DNA of 64,000 bases from Saccharibacillus sacchari DSM 19268 (GCF_000585395.1 NZ_KK073875.1:783311-847310), one strand, 5' to 3'; shown: positions 1 through 11,479, numbered from the stretch's first letter. Made by a program: numbers and translations. The notes: generated from the sequence alone by a model not told the origin.

Positions 1-14
1 TTTGAAGATATCAG

Positions 15-30
15 GTATCCTTCGGGATAC
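15..30. promoter_or_regulatory. inverted repeat upstream of the HxlR gene, possible operator
   Basis: GTATCC and GGATAC face each other across a 4-nt gap (15-20 and 25-30), about 28 nt before the HxlR start codon. Position and symmetry fit an autoregulatory operator of a winged-helix dimer. Any divergent target would lie outside the window. It could also be a simple hairpin. Confidence 0.4.
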
Positions 31-57
31 TAAAACGCGAGGAAAGGACTGAATGCG

Positions 58-414
58 ATGAACGAAATAAAGCTGCTTCCTCCCGAATCGTGCGGCGTCT
101 GCCCTGTGGAAGTTGCCGTCAATCTGATCGGAGGCAAGTGGAAGATCCTGATTCTATACCGGCTGCTCCGTCAAGATACGGTTCGCTTCAACGAACTGCA
201 ACGCTCGCTCGGAAACGTTACGCAACGAACCTTGACCCGGCAGCTGCGCGAATTGGAAGCCGACGGGCTCGTAAATCGGACCGCTTACGCGGAAATGCCC
301 CCAAGGGTCGAGTATTCGCTGACGGAAAAAGGAACCAGCCTGACCCCGATTCTTCTTCAACTTCAAGACTGGGGCCTTGAGCATATGAACGGGACGCCGG
401 TTTCGCGCGCTTGA
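58..414 (+). CDS. HxlR-family transcriptional regulator
   Basis: This 118-residue protein is a one-domain winged-helix DNA-binding regulator of the HxlR group. These dimers often sense aldehydes, quinones or disulfide stress, and many control a divergent oxidoreductase. The family signature is clear: a Cys near the N-terminus ([18 protein letters not shown], about residues 12-29), then the recognition-helix stretch with [20 protein letters not shown], and the wing region ending in [10 protein letters not shown]. Length is typical. The N-terminal Cys pair is compatible with thiol sensing, which is inference. The ATG at 58 follows a GAGGAAAGGA ribosome site. The likely target lies upstream, beyond the window edge. 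A terminator follows the gene. Confidence 0.9.
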   Translation: MNEIKLLPPESCGVCPVEVAVNLIGGKWKILILYRLLRQDTVRFNELQRSLGNVTQRTLTRQLRELEADGLVNRTAYAEMPPRVEYSLTEKGTSLTPILLQLQDWGLEHMNGTPVSRA

Positions 415-469
415 TTCCGGAAAACCCGGCCGATTCGCGCGCTTTCCGCTCGCCGATCGGACAAATCGA

Positions 470-501
470 AAACCTTTCCCGCGTTTTCAGGAAAGGTTTT
501 T
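470..501 (+). terminator. rho-independent terminator after the HxlR gene
   Basis: AACCTTTCC (471-479) pairs with GGAAAGGTT (490-498) and runs into a short T tract on the plus strand. It separates the HxlR gene from the convergent GH4 gene. Confidence 0.75.
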
Positions 502-541
502 GGCGGATGCATTTACTTTTCGAGAACCGGCACGATCACGA

Positions 542-1888
542 TCAGTCGCCTACCGGGGCAAGCTCTTTGCTGAAGAACTGCGGCAAATAGGCCTTATGCG
601 CTTCCAACAGTTCGTCCAGCACGACCTTGGCGATGTCGCCGCTGGTGACGAGCGGGTTCAACGTGAATGCTTGAAGCGCCGTCGCGTAATCGCCGGTGAC
701 TGCGGCTTCGACGGTCAGTTCCTCCATCGCCTTCATGACTTGGAGCAGACCGCGTTGAGCGGGCGGGAATGCGCCGAAGTGGACAGGCTCTGCGCCGTGC
801 GCGGTGATGAGGCTGGTGACTTCGACGGCGCTGTCGTACGGCAGGTCGCTGACGGAGCCGCGGTTGCGGGTGTTGACGACCATCTGCGTGCCTTTGTTGT
901 TATAGATGGAATTGATGATCTCGCAGGCCGCGTCGCTGTAGTAAGCGCCGCCGCGTTGTTCCAATTCTTTCGGCTTATAATCAAGATTCGGGTCTTTGTA
1001 CAATTCGAACAGGCTTTCTTCCAGCTTCTTGACGACTTGGCCGCGCGTGCCTTCATGCTGCGCTTCTTCCAGTTCCTCTTGCAGCATATTGCCGGTCATG
1101 TAGTAGTAGCGGTGGTACGGGCAAGGCAGCATGCCCAGTTGAGCGATCTGGTCGGACAGGAAACGCATATCGCGGATGTTTTCGACGATCTTGCCCGGAT
1201 CGGCGTCCGGTCCGTATAGCTTGTCGATCAGCTCTGCCGTCACTTCGCCGCCGTCTTTGTCGTATACGCGGTGCCAGTGCAAATGGTTGATGCCCGCGAA
1301 TTTGAAGAACAGGTCTTTCTCTTCTTTTTGCAGCAGCGCGGATTCTGTTTTGACCGCCATGACCGGAACATTGCACAGGCCGATGACTTTTTCCCATTGT
1401 CCGTAACGCAGTACAGCCTCCGTCACCATGCCGGCCGGATTCGTGAAGTTAATCAGCCAGGCGTTCGGACACAGTTCTTTCATATCCTCGACGATGCCCA
1501 GCACGACCGGGATGGTACGGAACGCTTTCAACATGCCGCCCGCGCCGTTCGTTTCTTGTCCGATCATGCCGTGTTTCAGCGGAATCGCTTCGTCCTTAAT
1601 GCGTGCTTGCAGCAAGCCTACACGGAATTGGGTCGTCACGAAGTCCGCGTCTTGCAGGGCGTGGCGACGGTCTAACGTCAGATGCACGTCGCAGTCGATG
1701 CCGGCCGCTTTGACCATCCGTTTTGCCATTTCGCCTACGATCTCCAGCTTTTCCTTGCCTGCTTCGATATCCACCAGCCACAGCTCGCGTACGGGCAGCT
1801 CGGCATGTCGTTTGATAAACCCTTCGATCAATTCCGGCGTATAGCTTGATCCTCCGCCAATGGTAACGATCTTCAGTCCTTTTTTCAT
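542..1888 (-). CDS. GH4 family 6-phospho-glycosidase (LicH/CelF type)
   Basis: A 448-residue family 4 glycosidase, an NAD+ and Mn2+ dependent intracellular enzyme that cleaves phosphorylated disaccharides delivered by a PTS. Visible signatures are the dinucleotide-binding GGGSSYTPELIEGF at the N-terminus, NFTNPAGMVTEAV in the middle, GLCN with the metal-binding Cys, and GINHLHW with the metal-binding His. Length matches LicH (about 440). The sequence reads as the 6-phospho-beta-glucosidase branch rather than alpha-glucosidase MalA or alpha-galactosidase MelA, but specificity is inferred. It starts with an ATG after CAGGAGG. It faces a LacI regulator across 180 nt that contain a palindromic operator and a cre-like site, so it is probably induced by its sugar and catabolite repressed. 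Confidence 0.88.
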   Translation of the reverse strand: MKKGLKIVTIGGGSSYTPELIEGFIKRHAELPVRELWLVDIEAGKEKLEIVGEMAKRMVKAAGIDCDVHLTLDRRHALQDADFVTTQFRVGLLQARIKDEAIPLKHGMIGQETNGAGGMLKAFRTIPVVLGIVEDMKELCPNAWLINFTNPAGMVTEAVLRYGQWEKVIGLCNVPVMAVKTESALLQKEEKDLFFKFAGINHLHWHRVYDKDGGEVTAELIDKLYGPDADPGKIVENIRDMRFLSDQIAQLGMLPCPYHRYYYMTGNMLQEELEEAQHEGTRGQVVKKLEESLFELYKDPNLDYKPKELEQRGGAYYSDAACEIINSIYNNKGTQMVVNTRNRGSVSDLPYDSAVEVTSLITAHGAEPVHFGAFPPAQRGLLQVMKAMEELTVEAAVTGDYATALQAFTLNPLVTSGDIAKVVLDELLEAHKAYLPQFFSKELAPVGD

Positions 1889-1942
1889 CGCAAATGCCTC
1901 CTGAATTTAAATTTTAGTCGGTGATGAACTTCATGTTTTCAC

Positions 1943-1971
1943 CTTAATTTATGTAATGCATTACAGGTCAA
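1943..1971 (-). promoter_or_regulatory. promoter of the GH4 gene with operator in the spacer
   Basis: On the minus strand a TTGACC -35 (1971-1966) is followed after 17 nt by ATTAAG (1948-1943). The spacer begins with the 14-bp perfect palindrome TGTAATGCATTACA (1965-1952). A LacI dimer bound there would block RNA polymerase. The -10 is weak, so promoter strength is uncertain; the palindrome itself is unambiguous. Confidence 0.65.
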
Positions 1972-1980
1972 GCCCTTTTT

Positions 1981-1994
1981 TAAAGCGGTTTCAG
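1981..1994 (-). promoter_or_regulatory. cre-like site (CcpA)
   Basis: The minus strand reads TGAAACCGCTTTA, close to the consensus TGNNANCGNTNNCA with a mismatch at the end. It lies just upstream of the GH4 -35 box. Carbon-catabolite control is inferred from this match. Confidence 0.45.
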
Positions 1995-2070
1995 AAAAGC
2001 AGTTGGAAGAAAAAGCGCCTGACGCGAGCCTGAACCGGGTGTGGTATGCTTAACCGAGAGGTGAAATCCC

Positions 2071-3036
2071 ATGACAAATATTCGTGAAATCGCGCGATTG
2101 GCCGGCGTATCCACGGCGACGGTATCGCGCGTGATCAACGATCACCCTTACGTCAATGAAGAAAAAAGACAAAAAGTATTGGAGATCATTCGCCGGTTGG
2201 ACTATGTGCCGAACTCCAGTGCCACATCCCTCAAAAAAGGCATGACTCGAATCGTCGGAGTCGTGAGCGGAGCGTATACCACATCGTCGACGCCGTTCAT
2301 TCAGGCCTTCAACATTATCGCGCAGCAGCACGGCTTTCATGTCATGCTGTTTCTTACCGATAACGACTGCGGCAAAGAGCTGGTCGCCTTGGAAATGCTG
2401 CGCAGCAAACAGTTGGACGCGCTCGTCTGCCTGCATCGCGCCAACGAATGGCCGATCATCGAATCGTATACCAAATACGGACCGATCGTGACTTGGCAGC
2501 GACTGGTCAGCGAGCATATTCCGTCGGTATTCATGGATCAATACCAAGGATATATGCTAGGCTTGGAGCACCTGTATGCCCGCGGGTATCGGCGCATCAT
2601 GAACGTATATTCGTCAAAAGGGCTGAACACGCCGCAGCGCATGCGGGCCTACGATGACTTTTCGAAAAAATATCGGCTAGATGACAGCGGCTTCCCGGAT
2701 CTGCACGGAAAAGTCTCGATTACGGACGGCGAACATATTGCGCGGTGGTGGCTGGAACAGACCGACAAGCCGGATGCGATCGCCTGCTCCAACGACGACG
2801 TCGCCGCCGGACTGCTAACCGAACTCAAACGCGCAGGCGTATCGATTCCGGGAGAAGTCGCAATCATGGGTTTCGACAATAACAACCTGGCTCGGCTGCT
2901 CGATCTGACGACCGTGCATTATCCGTCCGATCAGCAAGCCGAGAATGCTTTTGCCATCCTGCTTGATCGGCTAGGCCAACAAGCGCCGCCGCTGCATACG
3001 TTGGAATTCGAGCTGATCGAACGGGCTTCCACCTGA
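2071..3036 (+). CDS. LacI-family transcriptional regulator
   Basis: A 321-residue LacI/GalR-type repressor. The N-terminal helix-turn-helix with NIREIARLAGVSTATVSRVIND is diagnostic, followed by the hinge helix segment VPNSSATSLKKG and a periplasmic-binding-protein-like sugar domain to the end. Length is standard. It diverges from the GH4 phospho-glycosidase and the only strong palindrome in the gap, TGTAATGCATTACA, lies in the GH4 promoter, so GH4 control is the likely job. The effector is probably a phosphorylated or free beta-glucoside, which is inference. The ATG at 2071 follows GAGAGGTG. A bidirectional terminator follows. Confidence 0.92.
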   Translation: MTNIREIARLAGVSTATVSRVINDHPYVNEEKRQKVLEIIRRLDYVPNSSATSLKKGMTRIVGVVSGAYTTSSTPFIQAFNIIAQQHGFHVMLFLTDNDCGKELVALEMLRSKQLDALVCLHRANEWPIIESYTKYGPIVTWQRLVSEHIPSVFMDQYQGYMLGLEHLYARGYRRIMNVYSSKGLNTPQRMRAYDDFSKKYRLDDSGFPDLHGKVSITDGEHIARWWLEQTDKPDAIACSNDDVAAGLLTELKRAGVSIPGEVAIMGFDNNNLARLLDLTTVHYPSDQQAENAFAILLDRLGQQAPPLHTLEFELIERAST

Positions 3037-3063
3037 CGTACGATCCAACCGAATCAGACAAAA

Positions 3064-3100
3064 AAACGGAGACCCCTATCGTCGGGATTCTCCGTTTTGC
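3064..3100. terminator. bidirectional terminator between LacI and hydrolase genes
   Basis: AAACGGAGA (3064-3072) pairs with TCTCCGTTT (3089-3097), with an A tract before and a T run after. It sits between convergent genes and can serve both. Confidence 0.75.
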
Positions 3101-3128
3101 CGTTGGATGCCGCAATGGCCGTATTCGC

Positions 3129-4250
3129 TTATAACGCTTTGATCGCTTCCGCGATCTCGATGCACAAATCTTCGGCTTGCGCCACATGCCCCAGCTTGTC
3201 CATGAAAGCATGCGTCATGCCTTTGTAGCGCAGGCATTTCACTTCTACGCCCGCTTGCGCGAGCTGCTCGGCATAAAATTCCGTTTGCACTCTCAAGCCG
3301 TCGAACTCCGCTCCGACCACCAGCGCCCGGGGAAGTCCGGCATGCGAATCGGCCAGCATCGGGCTGACGTAAGGGTTGTCGATTTCTTTGCCGTCAGGCA
3401 GATAAAGCATGGCTACCGGATCGTCTTGCAGCTTTTTCGGTTTGCCCAACGCCAGCAATCCGCCTCGAAGAATGCCTTCGTGTTCCGGCGCGGTATCGAA
3501 AAATTCTTCTTTCCATTCGTAGCCTTCCGCAGCGGCATCCCCCATGACCACGCACGGATAGATCAGAACTTGCAGCGCGATTCTCGGCGATCCTTCGTCG
3601 CGCGCTTTCAGAGCCACGGCCGCCGCGTAATTGCCGCCCGCGCTGTCTCCGCCGACGGCGATCCGCTCCGGATCGATTCCGTAAGCCTCGGCGTGATCGC
3701 ATATATGTTTGACCGCATTGAAATTATCGTTCAAGCCGTGCGGAAAAGGCTTCTCCGGCGCCAACGAATAATCGACGTTGAACACGACGGCGTCCGCCAG
3801 TTCGGCGATCAGCCTGCAAATATTCTCTACCGTATACACGCTGCCGCCGATCCAACCGCCGCCGTGGAAAAAGACCAGCGCGGGACGTTTAGCATTTCCG
3901 TTCGATTTTCTCGGATAATGACGCCACAGTCCTACTTGATTGCCGCTTCCCGTCAATTCTTCGTAACGGGTATGGATCTCGACGGTGTTCAAATTATAGT
4001 TGGGAAAACCCATGCTTTCGCGTATGGCGGGCAGCATGACTTCGATCGGCGGCATTTCGGCAGGCTGTTCTTCCGGATTGTTCGCCTTGCCCGCCCAGTG
4101 TTCGTTCAGCGAAGCGAATTCCGCCGGATCGAGATAACCAGGGCGGTCTTCGCCGGGGCTTGGTTTGACGATGATTTCGATACTTTTTCCCGGCAGCACG
4201 GAACTCCCGGTTCGCAGTCGGTCGAGATGTTCAAGCGGATATTTTCTCAT
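3129..4250 (-). CDS. alpha/beta hydrolase (HSL/esterase family)
   Basis: A 373-residue hydrolase of the hormone-sensitive-lipase group. The oxyanion-hole motif FFHGGGW, the nucleophile elbow GGDSAGGNYAAAVAL, and the C-terminal acid and His regions (EFDGLR, GMTHAFMD) are all present, so the catalytic triad looks intact. The N-terminal 100 residues before HGGG are longer than in small esterases and are not recognised. I chose the ATG at 4250 because GGGAGG lies 11 nt upstream; an upstream TTG at 4277 lacks a site. It is downstream of a Gfo/Idh/MocA oxidoreductase on the same strand with a 143-nt gap, so co-transcription is possible. The substrate is unknown; deacetylation of a plant-derived sugar would fit the setting. 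Confidence 0.82.
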   Translation of the reverse strand: MRKYPLEHLDRLRTGSSVLPGKSIEIIVKPSPGEDRPGYLDPAEFASLNEHWAGKANNPEEQPAEMPPIEVMLPAIRESMGFPNYNLNTVEIHTRYEELTGSGNQVGLWRHYPRKSNGNAKRPALVFFHGGGWIGGSVYTVENICRLIAELADAVVFNVDYSLAPEKPFPHGLNDNFNAVKHICDHAEAYGIDPERIAVGGDSAGGNYAAAVALKARDEGSPRIALQVLIYPCVVMGDAAAEGYEWKEEFFDTAPEHEGILRGGLLALGKPKKLQDDPVAMLYLPDGKEIDNPYVSPMLADSHAGLPRALVVGAEFDGLRVQTEFYAEQLAQAGVEVKCLRYKGMTHAFMDKLGHVAQAEDLCIEIAEAIKAL

Positions 4251-4393
4251 CGGACGATGTTCCTCCCAAGCGGCCAAGCCGCGAATTTGAAGATCTCGGT
4301 GGATGTCCGCCCCGTTAAGCTGACCGGACCGATCCGCCGTCGATGCCGCGAATACGTCTTTTTTCGAAAAGCGTCGCTTTGTTGAGTCCGTTC

Positions 4394-5455
4394 TTAGAAC
4401 TCCCGCACGATAACCGCGTTCTTCTCCGCCGATTCGAAAATCGTTTCGATCAGCGTCAATACGCGGTGTACTTCATGGTTCGGCACCGCCTGCTGGGAAG
4501 CGCCATGCAGCGTCGATACGAGATTCGTATAGAAGCCGTCCGACAAGTCCTCCACCTTCTCGATCGGACGGCGGATGGTCGATTCCTCGGAAGGCGGCGC
4601 CATCGTTTTGGTCAATCCTTTTCCCGCCTGGATCGGTGTCGGCTCGACATGTTCGACTTCGCGGTTGCGCGTTACGATCTCCCCGCTCAGATCCCAATCG
4701 CAGATCACCGCCGTGCCTTCCGTTCCTTTGACGTACCAGCGGGGCAGCTTGATATAGTTGGTCGTGCCCACTTCGATCACGGCGGTCAGCCCGTCCTTGA
4801 ACTTGATCGTGGTCGTAAAGCCGTCATCGACTTCGGTTCCCAAAATATAGCTCAGATCGGCGTGAACGCTCTCGATCTTGCTGTCGGTGAGCAGCAGAAG
4901 TTGATCGAGCAGATGCACGCCCCAATCCAGCAGCATGCCGCCGCCGTAAGCCTTGAGCTGACGCCAGTCGCCCGGAATGCCGTTCGCGCCCTGCACGCGG
5001 GATTCCAGATGGAACACGTCGCCGACTTTTTTCTGCGACATCAGGTCTTTGATGATCAGGAAATCTTCGTCCCAACGACGGTTTTGGTGCACGGTGAACA
5101 GACGCTGCGCTTTTTCCGCTGCTTCCGTGATTTCGATCAGCTCCGCGCCCGTAACGGTAACCGGCTTTTCGCAGATCACATGTTTGCCGGCTTGCAGCGC
5201 TTGGATCGCCAGTTCTTTATGTACGTCGTTCGGCGTCGCGATCAATACCACGTCGACTTCTTCGTCGCCCAGCACATCTTCGAAACTGTCATACGTCCGA
5301 AAGCCCCGGCTGCTCGCCAGTTCCATCCGGTATTCGATCGGATCGTATGCGCCGCGCACGACGATACCTTCCGCTTGTTCGACCAATTGCCCGTGGTAAC
5401 TACCCATTCCGCCAAATCCGACAATGACAAGCTGAAGCGTTTTTTCATTATTCAT
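4394..5455 (-). CDS. Gfo/Idh/MocA family NAD(P)-dependent oxidoreductase
   Basis: A 353-residue sugar or inositol-type dehydrogenase. The N-terminal Rossmann motif is VIVGFGGMGSYHGQLVE, followed by the family marker CEKPVTVTGAELIEI with the conserved Lys of EKP, and DWGVHLLDQLLLL carrying the catalytic-type D and H residues. Length is normal. The enzyme probably oxidises or reduces a cyclic polyol or sugar acid; the exact substrate cannot be read from sequence. It begins with ATG shortly before a long intergenic palindrome and is followed by an esterase gene. The pair sits between two beta-glucoside gene sets, suggesting a role in using plant carbohydrates, which is inference. Confidence 0.87.
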   Translation of the reverse strand: MNNEKTLQLVIVGFGGMGSYHGQLVEQAEGIVVRGAYDPIEYRMELASSRGFRTYDSFEDVLGDEEVDVVLIATPNDVHKELAIQALQAGKHVICEKPVTVTGAELIEITEAAEKAQRLFTVHQNRRWDEDFLIIKDLMSQKKVGDVFHLESRVQGANGIPGDWRQLKAYGGGMLLDWGVHLLDQLLLLTDSKIESVHADLSYILGTEVDDGFTTTIKFKDGLTAVIEVGTTNYIKLPRWYVKGTEGTAVICDWDLSGEIVTRNREVEHVEPTPIQAGKGLTKTMAPPSEESTIRRPIEKVEDLSDGFYTNLVSTLHGASQQAVPNHEVHRVLTLIETIFESAEKNAVIVREF

Positions 5456-5579
5456 CTGCTAGTCTTCCCTTCTTTTATACCCCTACAGTTTAGAAGTTTA
5501 CTCACAACCCTTAATATAAAGGACCGAATCAAGAAAGCGTTAGCATTTTTTGAGCGTTTTGTGAAAGTATAACCCTTGT

Positions 5580-5812
5580 AAATAAAAGCAGAATGCTTTT
5601 CAGCTTGTCGAAAAAGCCCAACGTAGCTGGAAGCGAGAAGACGGAGAGAAAAATTCAGTGAAAGACGCCTTTGAACTTGGAAAACCACATCTTAAATTTC
5701 AATCCAGTTTTCCAAGTGAGACAGCGGATTGAACGAATTTTTCTCGTAGTCTTTTCGCTTCCCCCGCCAACGTAAATTTTTCGAAAACCTGAAAAGCATG
5801 AAGCTTTTATTT
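5580..5812. repeat. 233-bp imperfect palindrome (long-hairpin element)
   Basis: The stretch folds back on itself. AAATAAAAGC (5580-5589) pairs with GCTTTTATTT (5803-5812), ATGCTTTTCAG with CTGAAAAGCAT, GAGAAAAATTC with GAATTTTTCTC, and CTTGGAAAAC (5675-5684) with GTTTTCCAAG (5707-5716), leaving a loop of about 22 nt. Short open frames here are by-products of the palindrome. It resembles a non-autonomous mobile hairpin element rather than a terminator. No transposase is nearby. Confidence 0.8.
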
Positions 5813-5822
5813 CTTTTTGAAT

Positions 5823-5851
5823 TTGACATTTGTCTCGACAATCTTTAGAGT
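5823..5851 (+). promoter_or_regulatory. candidate promoter of the GH1 gene
   Basis: TTGACA (5823-5828) is followed after 17 nt by TAGAGT (5846-5851). It lies just upstream of the RAT-like element and about 175 nt before the GH1 start, leaving a long leader, as expected for an antitermination-controlled gene. The -10 is poor. Confidence 0.4.
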
Positions 5852-5894
5852 TGAGGTTGAAAGCACGACTTTGATCAACTGCATATTCATTCAC

Positions 5895-5970
5895 GGGATG
5901 TTACCATTTGGGCATAACCTGAGCTGACCTGAACTGCGTTTATATGCAGCCGGGTTGGTTCGGGTTTTTT
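5895..5970 (+). promoter_or_regulatory. degenerate RAT-like antiterminator plus terminator before the GH1 gene
   Basis: GGGAT-GTTAC (5895-5904) and GGCATAACCTGAG resemble the start and end of the LicT target RNA, but the core is shorter than in the two good RATs downstream. The 3' half overlaps a terminator: AACCTGA (5917-5923) pairs with TCGGGTT before TTTTTT (ends 5970), with further G-U pairs inside. The layout matches a BglG-family switch. Whether LicT recognises this copy is unknown. Confidence 0.5.
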
Positions 5971-5980
5971 ATTTGCCTAA

Positions 5981-7465
<1,485 letters not shown>

Positions 7466-7499
7466 TCCTTCTGTTTAAGCTTCCAGGCTATAGGGTGAT

Positions 7500-7535
7500 T
7501 AGGTTCGATTCCGTCAAGGGATCGGGCCTTTTTCC
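7500..7535 (+). terminator. rho-independent terminator after the GH1 gene
   Basis: GGTTCGATTCC pairs with GGGATCGGGCC (allowing G-U) and is followed by TTTTT. It isolates the GH1 transcript from the licT promoter. Confidence 0.65.
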
Positions 7536-7623
7536 ATTCGGATGCGAAACCTTCATTTCCGATCCGGGTATCTTCTTTGCATTGCCAATCTCTTTTTCGA
7601 AAAATTCCTGACATCAACTTTAC

Positions 7624-7660
7624 TGAAAGCGTTGACAGCCTAACAACCTCCCGCTACACT
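7624..7660 (+). promoter_or_regulatory. licT promoter with overlapping cre site
   Basis: TGAAAGCGTTGACA (7624-7637) matches the cre consensus at every defined position. Its last six bases are also the TTGACA -35 (7632-7637), followed after 17 nt by TACACT (7655-7660). CcpA binding would therefore exclude RNA polymerase. Confidence 0.82.
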
Positions 7661-7686
7661 AGATGATAACTTGATAAGTCCAACCG

Positions 7687-7715
7687 GGATTGTTACTGCA
7701 AACGCAGGCAAAACC
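7687..7715 (+). promoter_or_regulatory. RAT antiterminator site before licT
   Basis: The 29-nt element begins GGATTGTTACTG and ends GCAGGCAAAACC, the near-exact ribonucleic antiterminator signature of the LicT/SacT/BglG group. It overlaps a terminator stem formed by AAACCTAAG (7711-7719) and CTTGGGTTT (7774-7782). LicT thus probably controls its own synthesis. Confidence 0.85.
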
Positions 7716-7790
7716 TAAGTCGCAGCAGATCGAGACGCCGAGCGTAATTGCGAGTCTTGCCGATTTGCCGTGCCTTGGGTTTATTTGTGT
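7711..7790 (+). terminator. conditional terminator before licT
   Basis: AAACCTAAG (7711-7719) pairs with CTTGGGTTT (7774-7782), followed by a T-rich run. Its 5' arm overlaps the RAT, so LicT binding would prevent its folding. The stem is long-range with a big loop, weaker than the copy before bglP. Confidence 0.6.
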
Positions 7791-7806
7791 TGAAAGGGGA
7801 AGCACC

Positions 7807-8637
7807 GTGAAAATAGCCAAGGTCATCAATAATAACGTCGTTAGCGTCTATCAGGCGGACGGCACCGAACTGGTCGTCATGGGCCGGGGCATCGCGTTCA
7901 AGAAAAAGCCGGGCGACCCGGTAGATGAACGCAATGTCCAAAAAGTCTTCGCCCTCAAAAACAAACAGACCTCCGACAACTTCAAAATGCTTTTGCGTGA
8001 AGTGCCGATCGAGCTGATTGTCATTGTCGAAGAAATCATCGTTCATGCCAAACAGACGCTGAGTCGCAAACTGAATGAAAATCTGTACGTATCGCTGACC
8101 GACCACGTGAACTTCGCCATCGAGCGGCATAACGAAGGCATCGAGATCAAGAACGCCTTGCTGTGGGAAGTGAAGCAGCTCTATAAGGACGAGTTCGGAA
8201 TCGGCCTGCGAATGCTGGAGCAAATCCGCGTCAAAATGGGGCTGGAGCTTCCCGAAGACGAGGCCGCGTTCATCGCGATCCATATCGTCAACGCGGAGAT
8301 GAACGAGGACGTCTCCACGACGATGAACATCACCAAATTCATGCAGCAGATCATCAACATCGTCAAATACCATTTTAAAACGGAATTCGACGAGGATTCG
8401 CTGAGCTACTTCCGCTTTATCACCCATCTGAAGTTTTTCGCGCAGCGGGTATTCAAAGGCACGCATTACGAAAATAACTACGATCATCTTTATGACGCAA
8501 TTAAGGAAAAGCATCCCGAAGCCGCCCGCTGTACGGAAAAAATCCGCAATTTCGTGTTAAAAGAATATAATCACGAGCTAACCAACGAGGAAATGCTGTA
8601 TCTGACCGTTCATCTGGAACGCGTAGTGAATCGTTAA
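7807..8637 (+). CDS. licT: BglG/LicT-family transcription antiterminator
   Basis: The protein (276 residues from the GTG at 7807) binds RNA and stops a terminator from forming when its sugar is present. The RNA-binding domain covers about residues 1-55 (MKIAKVINNNVVSVYQADG, GRGIAFKKKPGD). Two PRD domains follow (about 65-170 and 171-276), with the conserved histidines in TDHVNFAIERH, IAIHIVNAE, ITHLKFF and LTVHLERV that PTS proteins phosphorylate. I chose the GTG because it sits after AAAGGGG and begins the canonical family N-terminus; the frame is open upstream to 7690 but that part overlaps the RAT and terminator. Targets are the RAT elements before licT, before bglP and possibly before the GH1 gene. 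The transporter downstream probably phosphorylates it. Confidence 0.93.
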   Translation: MKIAKVINNNVVSVYQADGTELVVMGRGIAFKKKPGDPVDERNVQKVFALKNKQTSDNFKMLLREVPIELIVIVEEIIVHAKQTLSRKLNENLYVSLTDHVNFAIERHNEGIEIKNALLWEVKQLYKDEFGIGLRMLEQIRVKMGLELPEDEAAFIAIHIVNAEMNEDVSTTMNITKFMQQIINIVKYHFKTEFDEDSLSYFRFITHLKFFAQRVFKGTHYENNYDHLYDAIKEKHPEAARCTEKIRNFVLKEYNHELTNEEMLYLTVHLERVVNR

Positions 8638-8695
8638 CCTAAGCACCATCCGAACGATTTGCGCGAAAAAAATAAAAAGAATCGCAATGTATGCG

Positions 8696-8724
8696 TTGAC
8701 AAGTGGTTGAAAGCGTTATATCCT
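8696..8724 (+). promoter_or_regulatory. bglP promoter with cre-like site in spacer
   Basis: TTGACA (8696-8701), a 17-nt spacer, then TATCCT (8719-8724). The spacer contains TGAAAGCGTTATAT (8708-8721), which keeps the cre core but not its final CA. CcpA repression is likely but the site is weaker than the one at licT. Confidence 0.7.
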
Positions 8725-8754
8725 AAACACATCCAAACCGAATATCATCGATCG

Positions 8755-8777
8755 GGATTGTTACTGGTGATGCAGGC

Positions 8778-8783
<6 letters not shown>
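8755..8783 (+). promoter_or_regulatory. RAT antiterminator site before bglP
   Basis: The element runs GGATTGTTACTG, a GTGA loop region, then GCAGGCAAAACC: a near-perfect LicT target. Its end is shared with the 5' arm of the terminator that follows. Confidence 0.9.
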
Positions 8784-10854
<2,071 letters not shown>

Positions 10855-10878
10855 GCAAAAAACCTTCAATTTTGCAAA

Positions 10879-10909
10879 AGCCTCTTATGCTCCCTATAAG
10901 AGGCTTTTT
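10879..10909 (+). terminator. terminator after bglP
   Basis: AGCCTCTTAT (10879-10888) pairs with ATAAGAGGCT (10896-10905), followed by a T run. It ends the beta-glucoside operon. Confidence 0.9.
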
Positions 10910-10943
10910 GCGTTGTTATTCATTTGAATATAAATGATGAATT

Positions 10944-11393
10944 TCACTCCAAATCATGGTCTTCCAAGTACTCGAACACTTGCGCCAATAGTTTGATCAG
11001 ATGCTCACTGTCTTCTTCGCCCAAATGATCGATCATGCCTTGAAACAGCGCCGTGTACTTCCTGTTCGCTTCGTCCGCGCACTCTTCGCCTCGCTGCGTA
11101 AGCGTCAACAGCGATATCCGTTGATCGCCGGAATGCTTGACGCGAGACACATAACCGTTTCGGATCAAATTATTGATCATTTGGGTCACGGTCGGCGAAG
11201 TAACTTTCAGCACCCGACTGATCTCGGACACGGTCGCTTGGCGATCCTGCGTTCCTTCTTTTCGGATTGCCAGCAAAACCCGTACTTCGCTCGCTTTCAA
11301 TCCCCAGATCGTTTTTTTGTTCCAGCTCATTTTGGCCATGTTCGAAAACTGCTCGACTAATCGGTCTACGCTTGCTGCTTGATTTTCTTTCAA
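10944..11393 (-). CDS. MarR-family transcriptional regulator
   Basis: A 149-residue winged-helix regulator. The core reads ATVSEISRVLKVTSPTVTQMINNLIRNGYVSR, then the wing with DQRISLLTLTQRGEE, both typical of MarR. The start is a TTG at 11393, 7 nt after GGGGG. It is divergent from a PAF-acetylhydrolase-like gene across 137 nt that hold an 8-bp-arm inverted repeat overlapping the probable start of transcription of that neighbour. It therefore likely represses itself and the hydrolase. Ligand unknown. Confidence 0.88.
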   Translation of the reverse strand: MKENQAASVDRLVEQFSNMAKMSWNKKTIWGLKASEVRVLLAIRKEGTQDRQATVSEISRVLKVTSPTVTQMINNLIRNGYVSRVKHSGDQRISLLTLTQRGEECADEANRKYTALFQGMIDHLGEEDSEHLIKLLAQVFEYLEDHDLE

Positions 11394-11479
11394 TCGAAAT
11401 CCCCCGCAACTTTTTTTGAATCCGACCCTGTAAATCGGAAATTTTGTGTTTATATAGAAATTGACGTATACTCATTTTA

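Noticed and set aside
5655-5894. Minus-strand 79-codon frame in the gap before the GH1 gene
   Set aside because: It lies on the arm of a 233-bp palindrome, has no ribosome site and no family resemblance, so it is a by-product of the repeat.
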